A stretch of DNA of 64,000 nt from Arthrobacter russicus. Its GTDB lineage: Bacteria > Actinomycetota > Actinomycetes > Actinomycetales > Micrococcaceae. The stretch spans positions 1,922,001 to 1,986,000 of the forward strand of contig NZ_JAVDQF010000001.1 in NCBI RefSeq assembly GCF_031454135.1. The letters are read 5' to 3'. The notes beneath the pieces were generated by a model. It did no database searches. It was not told the origin of the DNA and saw only the letters and a program-made list of their open reading frames with translations. Below are positions 51,689-60,892 of the stretch, piece after piece (within the stretch, counting starts at the first letter, position 1; each line of letters opens with the position of its first letter). A program made the position numbers and the translations under genes.

Positions 51689-54181
51689 TCAGGCTACCGG
51701 CGCGATTTCCGGAACCCTCGGCTTGGCGTTGCCGGCGAAAGTGAAGGTCGCTTCGTCGCCTTCGCCTTCGACATCCACCAACACGATCTCGCCGGGCTTC
51801 AGCTCGCCGAAGAGGATCTTCTCGGAGAGCTGGTCTTCGACCTCGCGCTGGATGGTGCGGCGCAGCGGCCGGGCACCCATCGCCGGATCGTAGCCACGGG
51901 TGGCCAGCAAGTTCCGGGCCGCGGTGGTCAGCTCGATGCCCATGTCCTTCTCCTTGAGCCGGTTCTCCAGTTTGGCCAGCTCCAAGTCGACGATCTCGAT
52001 GATCTCCTCCTGGGTCAGCTGCGGGAACACCACCACATCGTCGACGCGGTTCAAGAACTCCGGGCGGAAGTGCTGCTTGAGTTCCTCGGTGACCCGGGCC
52101 CGCATCCGGTTGTAGCCGGTTTGCGTGTCCGTGCCGGACTGGAAACCAGTCGCCACGCTCTTCGAGATGTCCCGGGTGCCCAGGTTCGTGGTCATGATGA
52201 TGATCGTGTTCTTGAAGTCCACTACCCGGCCCTGCGAATCGGTCAACCGGCCGTCTTCGAGGATCTGCAGCAGCGAGTTGAACAAGTCGGCGTGCGCCTT
52301 TTCGACCTCGTCGAACAAGACCACGGAGAACGGCCGACGCCGGACCTTTTCAGTCAGCTGGCCGCCTTCTTCGTAGCCCACGTATCCGGGAGGCGCCCCG
52401 AACAGCCGGGAAACCGTGTGCTTCTCCGAGTACTCGGACATGTCCAAGGTGATCAGGGCATCTTCTTCACCGAACAGGAATTCGGCGAGCGCCTTGGCCA
52501 ACTCGGTCTTGCCGACGCCGGTCGGGCCGGCGAAGATGAACGATCCACCCGGGCGTTTCGGGTTTTTGAGGCCCGCCCGGGTCCGCCGGATCGCCCGGGA
52601 AATCGACTTGATCGCTTCGTCCTGGCCGACGACCCGCTTGTGCAGCTCGTCTTCCATCTTGAGCAGCCGGCTGGATTCCTCTTCAGTCAGCTTGAACACC
52701 GGAATTCCGGTCGAATTGGCCAACACCTCGGCGATGAGTTCTTCATCCACCTCGGAAACGCTGTCCAAGCCGCCGGTACGCCAAGCCCGGTCCTTGTCGG
52801 CGCGCTCGGTGATTAGCTTCTGTTCGGTGTCGCGCAGCGCGGCAGCACCTTCGAAGTCCTGCGCATCGATCGCGGCTTCCTTCTGGGCTTTGACCGAGGC
52901 GATCTCCTCGTCCATGGCCTTGAGCTCCGGCGGAGCGGTCATCCGGCGGATCCGCAAGCGCGCGCCGGCTTCGTCGATCAAGTCGATCGCCTTGTCCGGC
53001 AGGAAGCGGTCCGAAATGTAACGTTGCGCCAACGTGGCCGCGGACGCCAGTGCGCCGTCGGTGATGGACACCCGGTGATGGGCTTCGTAGCGGTCCCGCA
53101 AGCCCTTCAGGATTTCGATCGCGTGCGCCACCGAGGGTTCTTTGACCTGGATCGGCTGGAAGCGCCGCTCCAAAGCAGCATCCTTTTCGATGTGCTTGCG
53201 GTACTCGTCGAGCGTGGTCGCCCCGATGGTCTGCAATTCGCCGCGGGCCAGCATCGGCTTCAGGATCGAGGCCGCATCGATCGCACCCTCGGCCGCACCG
53301 GCACCGACCAGCGTGTGGATTTCATCGATGAACAAGATGATGTCGCCCCGGGTCCGGATTTCTTTGAGCACTTTCTTGAGCCGCTCTTCGAAGTCGCCGC
53401 GGTACCGGGAACCGGCCACCAACGAGCCCAAATCCAAGGTGTACAACTGCTTGTCTTTGATGGTCTCCGGCACGTCCCCACGCACGATCGCCTGCGCGAG
53501 GCCTTCGACGACGGCGGTCTTGCCGACGCCCGGCTCGCCGATCAGTACCGGGTTGTTCTTGGTGCGCCGGGAGAGGATCTGCATGACGCGTTCCATCTCG
53601 TGCTCACGGCCGATGACCGGGTCGAGTTTGTTCTCCCGGGCCAGCTGGGTCAGATTGCGGCCGAACTGGTCAAGCACCACTGAGCCGGCCGGCGTGCCTT
53701 CTTGCTGGCCCTGGCCGACTCCGGCGGTTGCGGTTTCTTTGCCCTGGTACCCGGAAAGAAGTTGGATGACTTGCTGACGCACCCGGCTCAAATCCGCGCC
53801 GAGCTTGACCAGCACCTGGGCCGCGACGCCTTCGCCTTCGCGGATCAAGCCGAGCAGAATGTGCTCAGTCCCGATGTAGTTGTGGCCAAGCTGCAGGGCC
53901 TCGCGGAGCGAGTACTCGAGCACCTTCTTGGCCCGCGGCGTGAAGGGGATGTGGCCACTGGGCGCTTGCTGGCCCTGGCCGATGATCTCCTGCACCTGCT
54001 CGCGTACTGCATCGAGGGAAATGCCCAGCGATTCCAATGCCTTCGCGGCAATGCCTTCGCCCTCGTGAATGAGACCGAGCAATACGTGCTCGGTACCGAT
54101 GTAGTTGTGATTGAGCATGCGGGCCTCTTCTTGGGCCAGCACGACCACCCGACGGGCTCTGTCTGTAAATCTTTCGAACAT
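51689..54181 (-). CDS. clpC: ATP-dependent Clp protease ATP-binding subunit ClpC
   Basis: 830 aa from ATG 54181. Two N-terminal Clp repeats ([35 protein letters not shown] and [20 protein letters not shown]) precede AAA1 with Walker [20 protein letters not shown]/middle segment around [15 protein letters not shown] follows, then AAA2 with [18 protein letters not shown]. The ClpP-binding loop is expected near residue 670 but was not read exactly. It unfolds proteins for ClpP and is normally essential in actinobacteria. Lsr2 and lysS lie upstream on the same strand. Confidence 0.97.
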   Translation of the reverse strand: MFERFTDRARRVVVLAQEEARMLNHNYIGTEHVLLGLIHEGEGIAAKALESLGISLDAVREQVQEIIGQGQQAPSGHIPFTPRAKKVLEYSLREALQLGHNYIGTEHILLGLIREGEGVAAQVLVKLGADLSRVRQQVIQLLSGYQGKETATAGVGQGQQEGTPAGSVVLDQFGRNLTQLARENKLDPVIGREHEMERVMQILSRRTKNNPVLIGEPGVGKTAVVEGLAQAIVRGDVPETIKDKQLYTLDLGSLVAGSRYRGDFEERLKKVLKEIRTRGDIILFIDEIHTLVGAGAAEGAIDAASILKPMLARGELQTIGATTLDEYRKHIEKDAALERRFQPIQVKEPSVAHAIEILKGLRDRYEAHHRVSITDGALASAATLAQRYISDRFLPDKAIDLIDEAGARLRIRRMTAPPELKAMDEEIASVKAQKEAAIDAQDFEGAAALRDTEQKLITERADKDRAWRTGGLDSVSEVDEELIAEVLANSTGIPVFKLTEEESSRLLKMEDELHKRVVGQDEAIKSISRAIRRTRAGLKNPKRPGGSFIFAGPTGVGKTELAKALAEFLFGEEDALITLDMSEYSEKHTVSRLFGAPPGYVGYEEGGQLTEKVRRRPFSVVLFDEVEKAHADLFNSLLQILEDGRLTDSQGRVVDFKNTIIIMTTNLGTRDISKSVATGFQSGTDTQTGYNRMRARVTEELKQHFRPEFLNRVDDVVVFPQLTQEEIIEIVDLELAKLENRLKEKDMGIELTTAARNLLATRGYDPAMGARPLRRTIQREVEDQLSEKILFGELKPGEIVLVDVEGEGDEATFTFAGNAKPRVPEIAPVA

Positions 54182-54264
54182 TGCGCCACACTCCCTAGCT
54201 ACTGCGTACTTTGATGCTACGCAGATTCCCGGGAGTGCGGGGCAATGTTCGCCACAGGGAAAAC

Positions 54265-54594
54265 TCAGCCGTTGGCTTTGCGGTACGCCTCGACGATATC
54301 GGCCTGGATCCGACCCCGCTCGCTGACCTTGTGGCCGTTGTCGCGGGCCCACTGCCGGATCTGTGCGACGTCGTTGTTACGGGCCGCTACCGCCTGGCGG
54401 CCGGCACGCGGTCCGCGGCCCGCATTCTTGCGGGCAACCGAGATAAACGGCTGAAGCGCATCGCGCAATTGCAGTACATGTGGTGCGGAAAGATCAATTT
54501 CATAGCTGATGCCGTCCAAGCCGAAGCGGACAGTTTCATCGGCGGTGCCACCGTCGAGATCATCAACTAAAACAATGTTTACCCTCTGTGCCAT
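54265..54594 (-). CDS. lsr2: Lsr2-family nucleoid-associated protein
   Basis: 109 aa from ATG 54594. The N-terminal dimerisation domain begins [20 protein letters not shown] and continues with [16 protein letters not shown]. The C-terminal DNA-binding part is [20 protein letters not shown], with the RGR that inserts into the minor groove of AT-rich DNA. Lsr2 bridges DNA and silences AT-rich, often foreign genes in actinobacteria. The middle linker has GRGPRAGR. The 137 bp before it are AT-rich, so Lsr2 might bind its own promoter. Confidence 0.95.
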   Translation of the reverse strand: MAQRVNIVLVDDLDGGTADETVRFGLDGISYEIDLSAPHVLQLRDALQPFISVARKNAGRGPRAGRQAVAARNNDVAQIRQWARDNGHKVSERGRIQADIVEAYRKANG

Positions 54595-54731
54595 GGAAGA
54601 ACCCCTGATGCAAATCAAAATTTAGACGAGTGAAGCGTTGGACAACTAAATTATGCAGACTAATGCCGTCATCGTCAAAATTGTTCGCTGACTATTTCCT
54701 GTGAATACTAAAAACATTCCAATTAGAATGT
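54595..54731 (-). promoter_or_regulatory. AT-rich upstream region of lsr2
   Basis: Clearly richer in A and T than its surroundings, including TAATGCCGTC, TATTTCC and ACTAAAAACATTCCAATT. It probably holds the lsr2 promoter. AT-rich DNA is the preferred target of Lsr2 itself, so autoregulation is plausible. Confidence 0.4.
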
Positions 54732-54884
54732 TTAGCTGATTCCGGAATTCCTGTCGTCGGCTTCCTTTTCGGCGCGCGCCAACGCCTCACGTTCAGCGCG
54801 ATCGGCATTGAAGATCGCTTTCATCGCGAAGAAGAAAACCAGCCCTACGCCGAGCGACGGAACAATTACTGCTACGTATTCCAC
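54732..54884 (-). CDS. 50-aa single-pass membrane protein between lysS and lsr2
   Basis: 50 aa from GTG 54884, six bases after the lysS stop; AGGGG within the end of lysS is its ribosome-binding site. The first half is a membrane segment (VAVIVPSLGVGLVFFFAMKA). The second is a charged helix (FNADRAEREALARAEKEADD). I know of similar short, mostly unannotated genes at this place in Arthrobacter relatives; the function is unknown. The clean amphipathic layout and the tight spacing to lysS argue that it is translated. Confidence 0.7.
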   Translation of the reverse strand: MEYVAVIVPSLGVGLVFFFAMKAIFNADRAEREALARAEKEADDRNSGIS

Positions 54885-54890
54885 GAAAAG

Positions 54891-56396
54891 TCAGCCCCTT
54901 TGGGTATCCGGTTTGAGCAACGGGAAAAGAATCGATTCCCGGATGCCGACGCCGGTGAAGAGCATAACCAGCCGGTCGATGCCCAACCCGATTCCGCCCA
55001 TCGGCGGGGCACCGTATTCGAGAGCGCGTAAGAAATCTTCATCTAGCTGCATCGCCTCAGGATCTCCGCCGGCGGCCAGCAGGGATTGCTCGGTGAACCG
55101 CTCCCGCTGGATGACCGGGTCGATGAGTTCGGAGAATGCGGTGCCCCGTTCCATGCCGCCGATGATCAGATCCCAGGCCTCGATCAAGCCCGGCTCGCTC
55201 CGGTGCGGCCGAGCCAACGGCTGAGCGGAAGGCGGATAGTCGAAAACGAAGGTCGGTTGCAGCAACTTCGGTTCGACCAATTCGCCGAAGAGCTCGATGA
55301 CCAACTTCTCCGCATCCCATGCCGGGTCGACTTTGACGCCGTGTTCGGCAGCGATCGAACGCAAATCCACGGCCTCGGTTTCCGGGGTGATCCGCCGGCC
55401 GACAGCCTCGGAAAGCCCGGGGTACACGCCCAGCCATTGCCATTCGCCGGCCAAGTCGATCACGCCATCCGGCGTCTCGATTCGCCGCCGCCCGACGGCA
55501 TCGGCACAGTTCAAGATGATTTTTTTCATCCGCTCGGCCATGACGAATTGGTCCGCATAGGCCTCGTAGCATTCGAGCATGGTGAATTCCGGACTGTGCG
55601 TCGAATCGACGCCTTCATTGCGGAAAATTCGACCCATTTCATAGACCCGGTCTATTCCACCGACCACGGCACGCTTGAGGTAGAGCTCGAGCGCGATCCG
55701 GAGCGTCATTTTCTGATCGAATGCGTTGATGTGGGTTTCAAACGGACGGGCATGGGCACCGCCGTGGACCAACTGGAGCACTGGCCCTTCGACTTCCACA
55801 TATTCGAGGGAATTCAGGGTTTCCCGAACCGATCGCGTGATTGCCGCCCGAGTTCGCACCATCTGCCGCGCTTCATCGCGGACCATGAGATCGACATAGC
55901 GTTGCCGGACCCGATTCTCTTCGTTCAAATCGGCATGCAACACCGGCAAAGGTCGAATTGCTTTGGAAACCATTTGCCAGGAATCGGCCAGCACCGAGAG
56001 CTCGCCGCGTTTCGACGAAATGACCTCGCCGTGCAAGAAGACATGATCGCCGAGGTCGGCCAGGGCTTTCCAGTCGGCCAAGGCGGCTTCGCCGACGTTC
56101 GCCAAACTCAGCATGCCCTGCAACCGCGCGCCGCTGCCCTCTTGCAGCGTGACGAAACACAGCTTTCCGGTGTTCCGGACGAAAACCACGCGACCTGAGA
56201 TGCCGACGATTTCGCCACTGGCCTCGTCCGCCTGGAGATGGCCGAACTTTTCCCGGACTTCTGCCAGGCTGTGGGTTCGGGGCACCCCCACCGGATAGGC
56301 TTCCAAGCCGCGGGCCAGAAGACTGGCGCGTTTGTCCAGCCGGATCTGCATCTGCTCGGATACATCGGTGCTCTGCGGGCTTTTTTCATCGGTCAC
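54891..56396 (-). CDS. lysS: Lysine--tRNA ligase (class II)
   Basis: 501 aa from GTG 56396. The N-terminal OB fold (GEIVGISGRVVFVRNTGKLC) binds the anticodon. The catalytic core has ENRVRQRYVDLMV (motif 1 region), RIFRNEGVDSTHSPEFTMLE (motif 2) and GIGLGIDRLVMLFTG (motif 3). The usual THHN and RIAPELYLKR read THIN and RIALELYLKR here; THIN is, as I recall, also found in LysX-type enzymes. No Shine-Dalgarno sequence is seen, and TAAAAT ends 8 nt before the GTG. A second LysRS elsewhere in the genome is possible. Confidence 0.93.
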   Translation of the reverse strand: MTDEKSPQSTDVSEQMQIRLDKRASLLARGLEAYPVGVPRTHSLAEVREKFGHLQADEASGEIVGISGRVVFVRNTGKLCFVTLQEGSGARLQGMLSLANVGEAALADWKALADLGDHVFLHGEVISSKRGELSVLADSWQMVSKAIRPLPVLHADLNEENRVRQRYVDLMVRDEARQMVRTRAAITRSVRETLNSLEYVEVEGPVLQLVHGGAHARPFETHINAFDQKMTLRIALELYLKRAVVGGIDRVYEMGRIFRNEGVDSTHSPEFTMLECYEAYADQFVMAERMKKIILNCADAVGRRRIETPDGVIDLAGEWQWLGVYPGLSEAVGRRITPETEAVDLRSIAAEHGVKVDPAWDAEKLVIELFGELVEPKLLQPTFVFDYPPSAQPLARPHRSEPGLIEAWDLIIGGMERGTAFSELIDPVIQRERFTEQSLLAAGGDPEAMQLDEDFLRALEYGAPPMGGIGLGIDRLVMLFTGVGIRESILFPLLKPDTQRG

Positions 56397-56404
56397 GAAT
56401 ATTG

Positions 56405-56410
56405 ATTTTA
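56405..56410 (-). promoter_or_regulatory. TAAAAT -10 element of lysS
   Basis: On the minus strand TAAAAT ends 8 nt before GTG 56396, and no ribosome-binding site lies between. Confidence 0.5.
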
Positions 56411-56462
56411 CCGTGGCTGCCCGCCTCCGCTGACCGGCACGGCGGAAAAGCCGGCAACACGG

Positions 56463-56468
56463 TAGGTT
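56463..56468 (+). promoter_or_regulatory. TAGGTT -10 element of the alpha/beta hydrolase gene
   Basis: TAGGTT ends 6 nt before ATG 56475, without a Shine-Dalgarno sequence. Confidence 0.5.
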
Positions 56469-56474
56469 CGTAGC

Positions 56475-57329
56475 ATGCGCGAAAGCACCTTGCAGACCGA
56501 CGACGGCGGCCATCTGGCCTTGTACAGCTATGGCACCGAAGACGCTCCAGGCGGGCAGCGCGTCGTCGTGGTGGGCGGCGCCTTCCTGACCGCATTGATC
56601 TACCGGCCGTTCGCCATCGCGTTCGCGAAGACCCTGGGCGAAGGCTGGGCCGTGGACGTGTACGACCGGCGCGGCCGGGGCGGTTCCAGCGAACAACCCG
56701 AGGACTATTCGATCCGCACGGAAATTTCGGACCTGGCGTTGGTGCTGCGGGAGACCCGGGCGAAGAACATCCTGGGGCACAGCCTGGGCTGCTCGGTCGC
56801 GCTCAATTCGGTGCAGGAATTCGTCGGCTCCGAGCTGGAGCCGGAAAAACTCGCGCTCTACGATCCCGCAATCAACATCGACAACAGCCTGGACATGTCC
56901 TGGTTCGAATCATTCGAAAACGATGTGGCTGCCGGCCGCATTTCGCATGCCTGGGCGAAATTCAAGCGCGGATTCAACGCCACCGGCCCGTTGACCCGGG
57001 TCCCCGAGCCGATCCTGGCCGGGCTGCTGGCATTGGTGGCCCCGACCAGGGCGGCCCGGGCAGTCAAAACCCTGCTGCCCACCGCGGTCGGCGAATTGAA
57101 GGCCGGGATGCTCGAAGCCGAAAAGGCCGAAGACTTCAGCAAGCTGCCGGCCGGCACCCAGTTCCTGGTGGGCGCGAAAAGCCCGGAGTACTTCCACGAA
57201 ACCGCCAAGCGGCTGCATGCGGCGATCCCCGGCAGCGGCTTTGCGCTTTCGCCTAAAATGGTGCATGGCTCGATTCCGGCGGCAGCCCGGGAACTCCTGG
57301 ACGAACTCACCGACTACTTCAGGTCCTGA
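56475..57329 (+). CDS. Alpha/beta hydrolase
   Basis: 284 aa. RVVVVGGAFLTALIYRPFA holds the oxyanion region, VDVYDRRGRGGSSEQP the second loop, and GHSLGC the nucleophilic Ser. The catalytic His is probably in MVHGSIP near the C-terminus. No signal peptide or lid family was recognised, so the substrate (ester, lactone or epoxide) is open. The last 11 bases overlap the end of the convergent LacI-type gene. Confidence 0.85.
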   Translation: MRESTLQTDDGGHLALYSYGTEDAPGGQRVVVVGGAFLTALIYRPFAIAFAKTLGEGWAVDVYDRRGRGGSSEQPEDYSIRTEISDLALVLRETRAKNILGHSLGCSVALNSVQEFVGSELEPEKLALYDPAINIDNSLDMSWFESFENDVAAGRISHAWAKFKRGFNATGPLTRVPEPILAGLLALVAPTRAARAVKTLLPTAVGELKAGMLEAEKAEDFSKLPAGTQFLVGAKSPEYFHETAKRLHAAIPGSGFALSPKMVHGSIPAAARELLDELTDYFRS

Positions 57330-58377
57330 GCCCGGTGGATTCGCGGATCACCAATTCGGTGGCCAGGTTGATCAACGTGCACGCCGGCGCACGTCCGGCC
57401 AACAGCGTCTTGAGCTGATTTCCCGCGGCTTCGCCCAAAGCAGCTGCCGGAAGCCGCACTGTGGTCAGGCCCGGATCGCTCGAGCCGGCGAACGCCAGAT
57501 CATCGAACCCGGTCACCGCGAGCGCGCCGGGCACCGCCAAGCCGAGCTTCCGGGCAGCCTGCAGCACGCCGAAGGCCTGGGTGTCGGTGGCACAGGCCAC
57601 CGCGGTCACACCCGCGGCGGCCAGCTGCGGCCACGCCGCGGCGAAGGCTTCCGCCGCGGCGCCCAGATCGATCGTGGTGCTGGGAATCGCGCCGTCCAGC
57701 ACGCGGATCCCCAGCTGCTCCGCAGTCACTCGGAAAGCCCGACGCCGGGCTTGGAACGTCTGGGTTCCGGTGACCGAATCCAAATAGGCCACAGTCCGGT
57801 GCCCGCAGGCTGCCAGGTGGCCGGCGAGCTCGGCGGCACCGGCCTCGACGTCGAAATTGACCCGTGGCGCGGTCCCGCCCGAACCAGGCGCATCCAACAA
57901 GACCAGTGGGCCGGTGGCCGCCAATTCGGCCAAGAACTGTTCGCTCGGCGCATCCACCAACAGACCGGCCGGCCGGAGCGCGAGGAGCTTGCGAACATCC
58001 CGCACCGCCGGGAACCGGCCATTCCCGGTGACCGAAAGCAACAGTTGGTAGTCCGGACCGATCGCCGCACGGATCCCGGTGATCACTTGCGAATAGAACG
58101 CGTTCGAAATGTCCGGGGCAATCAGGATCACGAAATTCCCGGCTCCGGTGGCCAGCGAACTGCCCGCACTGTCGACGACGTATCCCAATTCGGAGATCGC
58201 TTCGGCCACCCGGGCCACGATCTCCGCCGACACCCGGCCGGAGGTTTTCCCATTGGCCACCAGCGAAACCGTCGCGGTGGACACCCCGGCCTTCGCTGCG
58301 ACCTCGGCAGCCGTGACCCGGGGCGCCCGGGCGGGCGGTGTCGGGGCCTTGCCCGGACCGGACTGCGGAGAAACCAT
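57319..58377 (-). CDS. LacI-family regulator of the nucleoside operon
   Basis: 352 aa from ATG 58377. The HTH is TAAEVAAKAGVSTATVSLVA with hinge region SGRVSAEIVARVAEAISELG. The periplasmic-binding-like effector domain contains VAYLDSVTGTQTFQARRRAF and VTGFDDLAFAGSSDPGLTTV. It is divergent from a nucleoside hydrolase-MFS-ribokinase operon. A core AANCGNTT operator lies between them, so it very likely represses that operon until a nucleoside or ribose signal binds. TACCAT ends 6 nt before its start. Confidence 0.88.
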   Translation of the reverse strand: MVSPQSGPGKAPTPPARAPRVTAAEVAAKAGVSTATVSLVANGKTSGRVSAEIVARVAEAISELGYVVDSAGSSLATGAGNFVILIAPDISNAFYSQVITGIRAAIGPDYQLLLSVTGNGRFPAVRDVRKLLALRPAGLLVDAPSEQFLAELAATGPLVLLDAPGSGGTAPRVNFDVEAGAAELAGHLAACGHRTVAYLDSVTGTQTFQARRRAFRVTAEQLGIRVLDGAIPSTTIDLGAAAEAFAAAWPQLAAAGVTAVACATDTQAFGVLQAARKLGLAVPGALAVTGFDDLAFAGSSDPGLTTVRLPAAALGEAAGNQLKTLLAGRAPACTLINLATELVIRESTGLRT

Positions 58378-58383
58378 AGAGCG

Positions 58384-58389
58384 ATGGTA
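58384..58389 (-). promoter_or_regulatory. TACCAT -10 element of the LacI-type gene
   Basis: On the minus strand TACCAT ends 6 nt before ATG 58377, with no ribosome-binding site between. Confidence 0.5.
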
Positions 58390-58429
58390 GCCCGGATCAT
58401 CGGTTCGGACCGGACCCGGACGATCGGTA

Positions 58430-58443
58430 GTTAAGCGTTTGAC
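58430..58443. promoter_or_regulatory. Candidate LacI-family operator
   Basis: GTTAAGCGTTTGAC contains AAGCGTTT (58433-58440), a match to the AANCGNTT core bound by most LacI-family proteins. It lies between the divergent regulator and nucleoside operon and overlaps a TTGACG hexamer (58439-58444) that could be the -35 of the operon. Confidence 0.6.
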
Positions 58444-58514
58444 GCCCGACTCCCGCGAGTGCGAGACTACCCAAGAACACCGAAGAAGATGTGGAAAGAG
58501 CGTGAGCCGCGGCA

Positions 58515-59480
58515 ATGCCCCCAGTAGCCGAATCCAAGACCGTGAAGAAGATCATCCTGGACTGCGATCCCGGGCATGACGACGCCGTCGCCTTGTTGCT
58601 CGCACACGGAAACCCGGAGATCGAGCTGCTTGCCGTGACCACGGTAGTGGGCAACCAGACTTTGCCGAAGGTGACCCGGAACGCCCTTGCCGTGGCTGCC
58701 GTGGCCGGAATCACCGGGGTCCCTTTCGCGGCCGGTTGCACCCGCCCGCTGATCCGGGACATCCAGGTCGCCCCGGACATCCACGGCGAGTCCGGTCTGG
58801 ACGGACCGCTGCTTCCCGAACCGGAGATCGAGCTCGACGCCCGGCACGCGGTCGATCTGATCATCGAAACCGTGCTCGCGCACGAGCCGGGGACCATAAC
58901 CCTAGTGCCGACCGGCGGATTGACCAATATCGCGATGGCCGCCCGCAAAGCCCCGGAAATCATCGGACGGGTGAAAGAAGTCGTCTTGATGGGCGGCGGT
59001 TACCATGTGGGCAATTTCAGCGCGGTGGCCGAATTCAACATCGCGATCGATCCGGAAGCCGCACATATCGTGTTCAACGCCGGTTGGCCGGTGGTCATGG
59101 TGGGCTTGGACTTGACCCATCAGGCGCTGGCCACCGCAGAAGTGGCCGCGCAGATCGCCGCCGTAGGCACCGCGCCGGCCCGGTTCGTCGGCGAACTGCT
59201 GGAGTTCTTCGGGCAGGCCTACAAAGACGTGCAGGGGTTCGAGGCGCCACCGGTGCACGACCCTTGCGCGGTGGCCTACGTGATCGATCCGAGCATCGTG
59301 AAGACCCGCAGAACCCCGGTCGACATCGAGCTGGCGGGCGGCCTCACCCGCGGCATGACCGTGGCTGATTTCCGAATGCCTGCCCCGGAGGACTGCCGCA
59401 CATCGGTCGCCGTGGAATTGGACCACGGCAGGTTCTGGGCGCTCGTTGTCGACGCGCTGGAACGGATCGGCGAGCGATGA
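58515..59480 (+). CDS. Inosine-uridine preferring nucleoside hydrolase
   Basis: 321 aa. The Ca-binding signature DCDPGHDDAVALLLA lies near the N-terminus. PTGGLTNIAMAARK and VLMGGGYHVGNFSAVAEFNI line the site, and PPVHDPCAVAYVIDP holds the active His/Asp. It cleaves nucleosides to ribose and base. It is the first gene of an operon with an MFS permease and ribokinase, both joined by four-base overlaps. Confidence 0.93.
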   Translation: MPPVAESKTVKKIILDCDPGHDDAVALLLAHGNPEIELLAVTTVVGNQTLPKVTRNALAVAAVAGITGVPFAAGCTRPLIRDIQVAPDIHGESGLDGPLLPEPEIELDARHAVDLIIETVLAHEPGTITLVPTGGLTNIAMAARKAPEIIGRVKEVVLMGGGYHVGNFSAVAEFNIAIDPEAAHIVFNAGWPVVMVGLDLTHQALATAEVAAQIAAVGTAPARFVGELLEFFGQAYKDVQGFEAPPVHDPCAVAYVIDPSIVKTRRTPVDIELAGGLTRGMTVADFRMPAPEDCRTSVAVELDHGRFWALVVDALERIGER

Positions 59481-60892
59481 GCACACCGACGAACCCGGCA
59501 AGACGCCCGGTGGCCACCTTGATGGTGGCCTTGCTCACCGCCTGCGTCGCGTTCCAGCTCAATGCCAGCATGCTCAGCCCGGCGCTGCTGAGCATGGGTC
59601 AGGAACTGAAGGCCGACCAGTCCGTGATCGGTCTGAGCCAGACCTCGTTCTTCACCGCGGCCGCGGTATTTTCTCTGTTCCTGCCCCGGCTGAGCGATAT
59701 CGTCGGCCGGCGCAGGATCCTGGTCGTGATGATGGTCTTGATGGGTCTCGGCTCCGTGGTCAGCGCCTTGGCCCCTGATGTCAGCTGGCTTTTCGTCGGA
59801 CGGATCATCCAAGGCGTGAGTGGCCCGACCGTGCCGCTCTGCCTGATCATGCTGCGCAGCGAAGTCAAGGACGCAAAATCCTACGGCACCTTGCTCGGTG
59901 TGATCACCGCGGTCAACGGCGGCGTGGCCGGCGTGGATTCGTTCGTGGGCGGATTCATGGTGGAGCACTTCGGCTTCCGCAGCATCTTCTGGCTGATGGT
60001 GGTGCTTGCCGCGGTGGCCGTGCTGCTGGTCCGCACCCTGACCCCGGAATCCCGGCCCGGGGCAGGCACCCGGATGGACTGGGTGGGCGTCTTCTTCATC
60101 GTGGTCGCCGTGGGAGCACTGCTCACCGCACTCAACGAGGCCGCCAAACTGGCCGGCGCCTTCGACATCGGGACGCTCAGCTTCGCGCTGCTCCTTTTGC
60201 TCCTGGCACTGGCCGGGTTCGCCGGGTTCTGGTTCACCGAGAAGCGCTCCAGCCACCCGATGGTGGAGATCCGGCATTTGCGCCAACGCGCCACCTGGGC
60301 GCCGCTGCTCACTACGACCCTGACCATGACCGGGATTTTCGCGATCATCAACGGCATCGTGCCGGCCTACGTGCAAGCTACCGGCCCGGGCTTCGGCGTC
60401 GGACCGACCGAAATGTCACTGTTGATCCTGACCCCTTACGCTTTGCTCGGCTGGCTCGTCGGCCCGTTCAGCGGCCGGCTGGCTCCGGTCTTCGGCTACA
60501 CCAGAGTATTGCGGATCGGCTTGGCCGGAAGCCTGTTGGCCTTGGCCCTGATCGGCTTCTTCGGACTCAACAGCCTGCCCTTGATGGTCGCCGGAACCGC
60601 ACTGCTAGGCATCGCCTATGCCGGTTGCGTGAATATCATGCTCAATGGCCTGGGCGTGTTGCTCTCGCCCGCAGGAAACCCCGGATTCCTCCCCGGCATG
60701 AATGCCGGAGCCTTCAACCTCGGTGCCGGACTGAGCTTCCTGGTGATGCCCACGCTGTTGGTCAGTCTGGCACCGGTAGGCGGCGGTGCGGCATACTTCG
60801 CAGTGGTGCTGATCGGGATCGCGACCACCGCCGTCGCACTGGCCACATCGTTCCTGATCCCGAAACCCGTCGCAGCCGAGGTGTCCGCATGA
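59477..60892 (+). CDS. MFS transporter, probable nucleoside or ribose permease
   Basis: 471 aa, probably 14 membrane segments (DHA2-like length). The MFS loop motif appears as RLSDIVGRRRILVVMMVLMG, and GRIIQGVSGPTVPLCLIM lies in segment 4. It starts within the hydrolase stop and overlaps ribokinase, so it should carry the operon substrate. Uptake of nucleosides is the simplest reading; drug export, common in this subfamily, is the alternative. Confidence 0.82.
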   Translation: MSTPTNPARRPVATLMVALLTACVAFQLNASMLSPALLSMGQELKADQSVIGLSQTSFFTAAAVFSLFLPRLSDIVGRRRILVVMMVLMGLGSVVSALAPDVSWLFVGRIIQGVSGPTVPLCLIMLRSEVKDAKSYGTLLGVITAVNGGVAGVDSFVGGFMVEHFGFRSIFWLMVVLAAVAVLLVRTLTPESRPGAGTRMDWVGVFFIVVAVGALLTALNEAAKLAGAFDIGTLSFALLLLLLALAGFAGFWFTEKRSSHPMVEIRHLRQRATWAPLLTTTLTMTGIFAIINGIVPAYVQATGPGFGVGPTEMSLLILTPYALLGWLVGPFSGRLAPVFGYTRVLRIGLAGSLLALALIGFFGLNSLPLMVAGTALLGIAYAGCVNIMLNGLGVLLSPAGNPGFLPGMNAGAFNLGAGLSFLVMPTLLVSLAPVGGGAAYFAVVLIGIATTAVALATSFLIPKPVAAEVSA

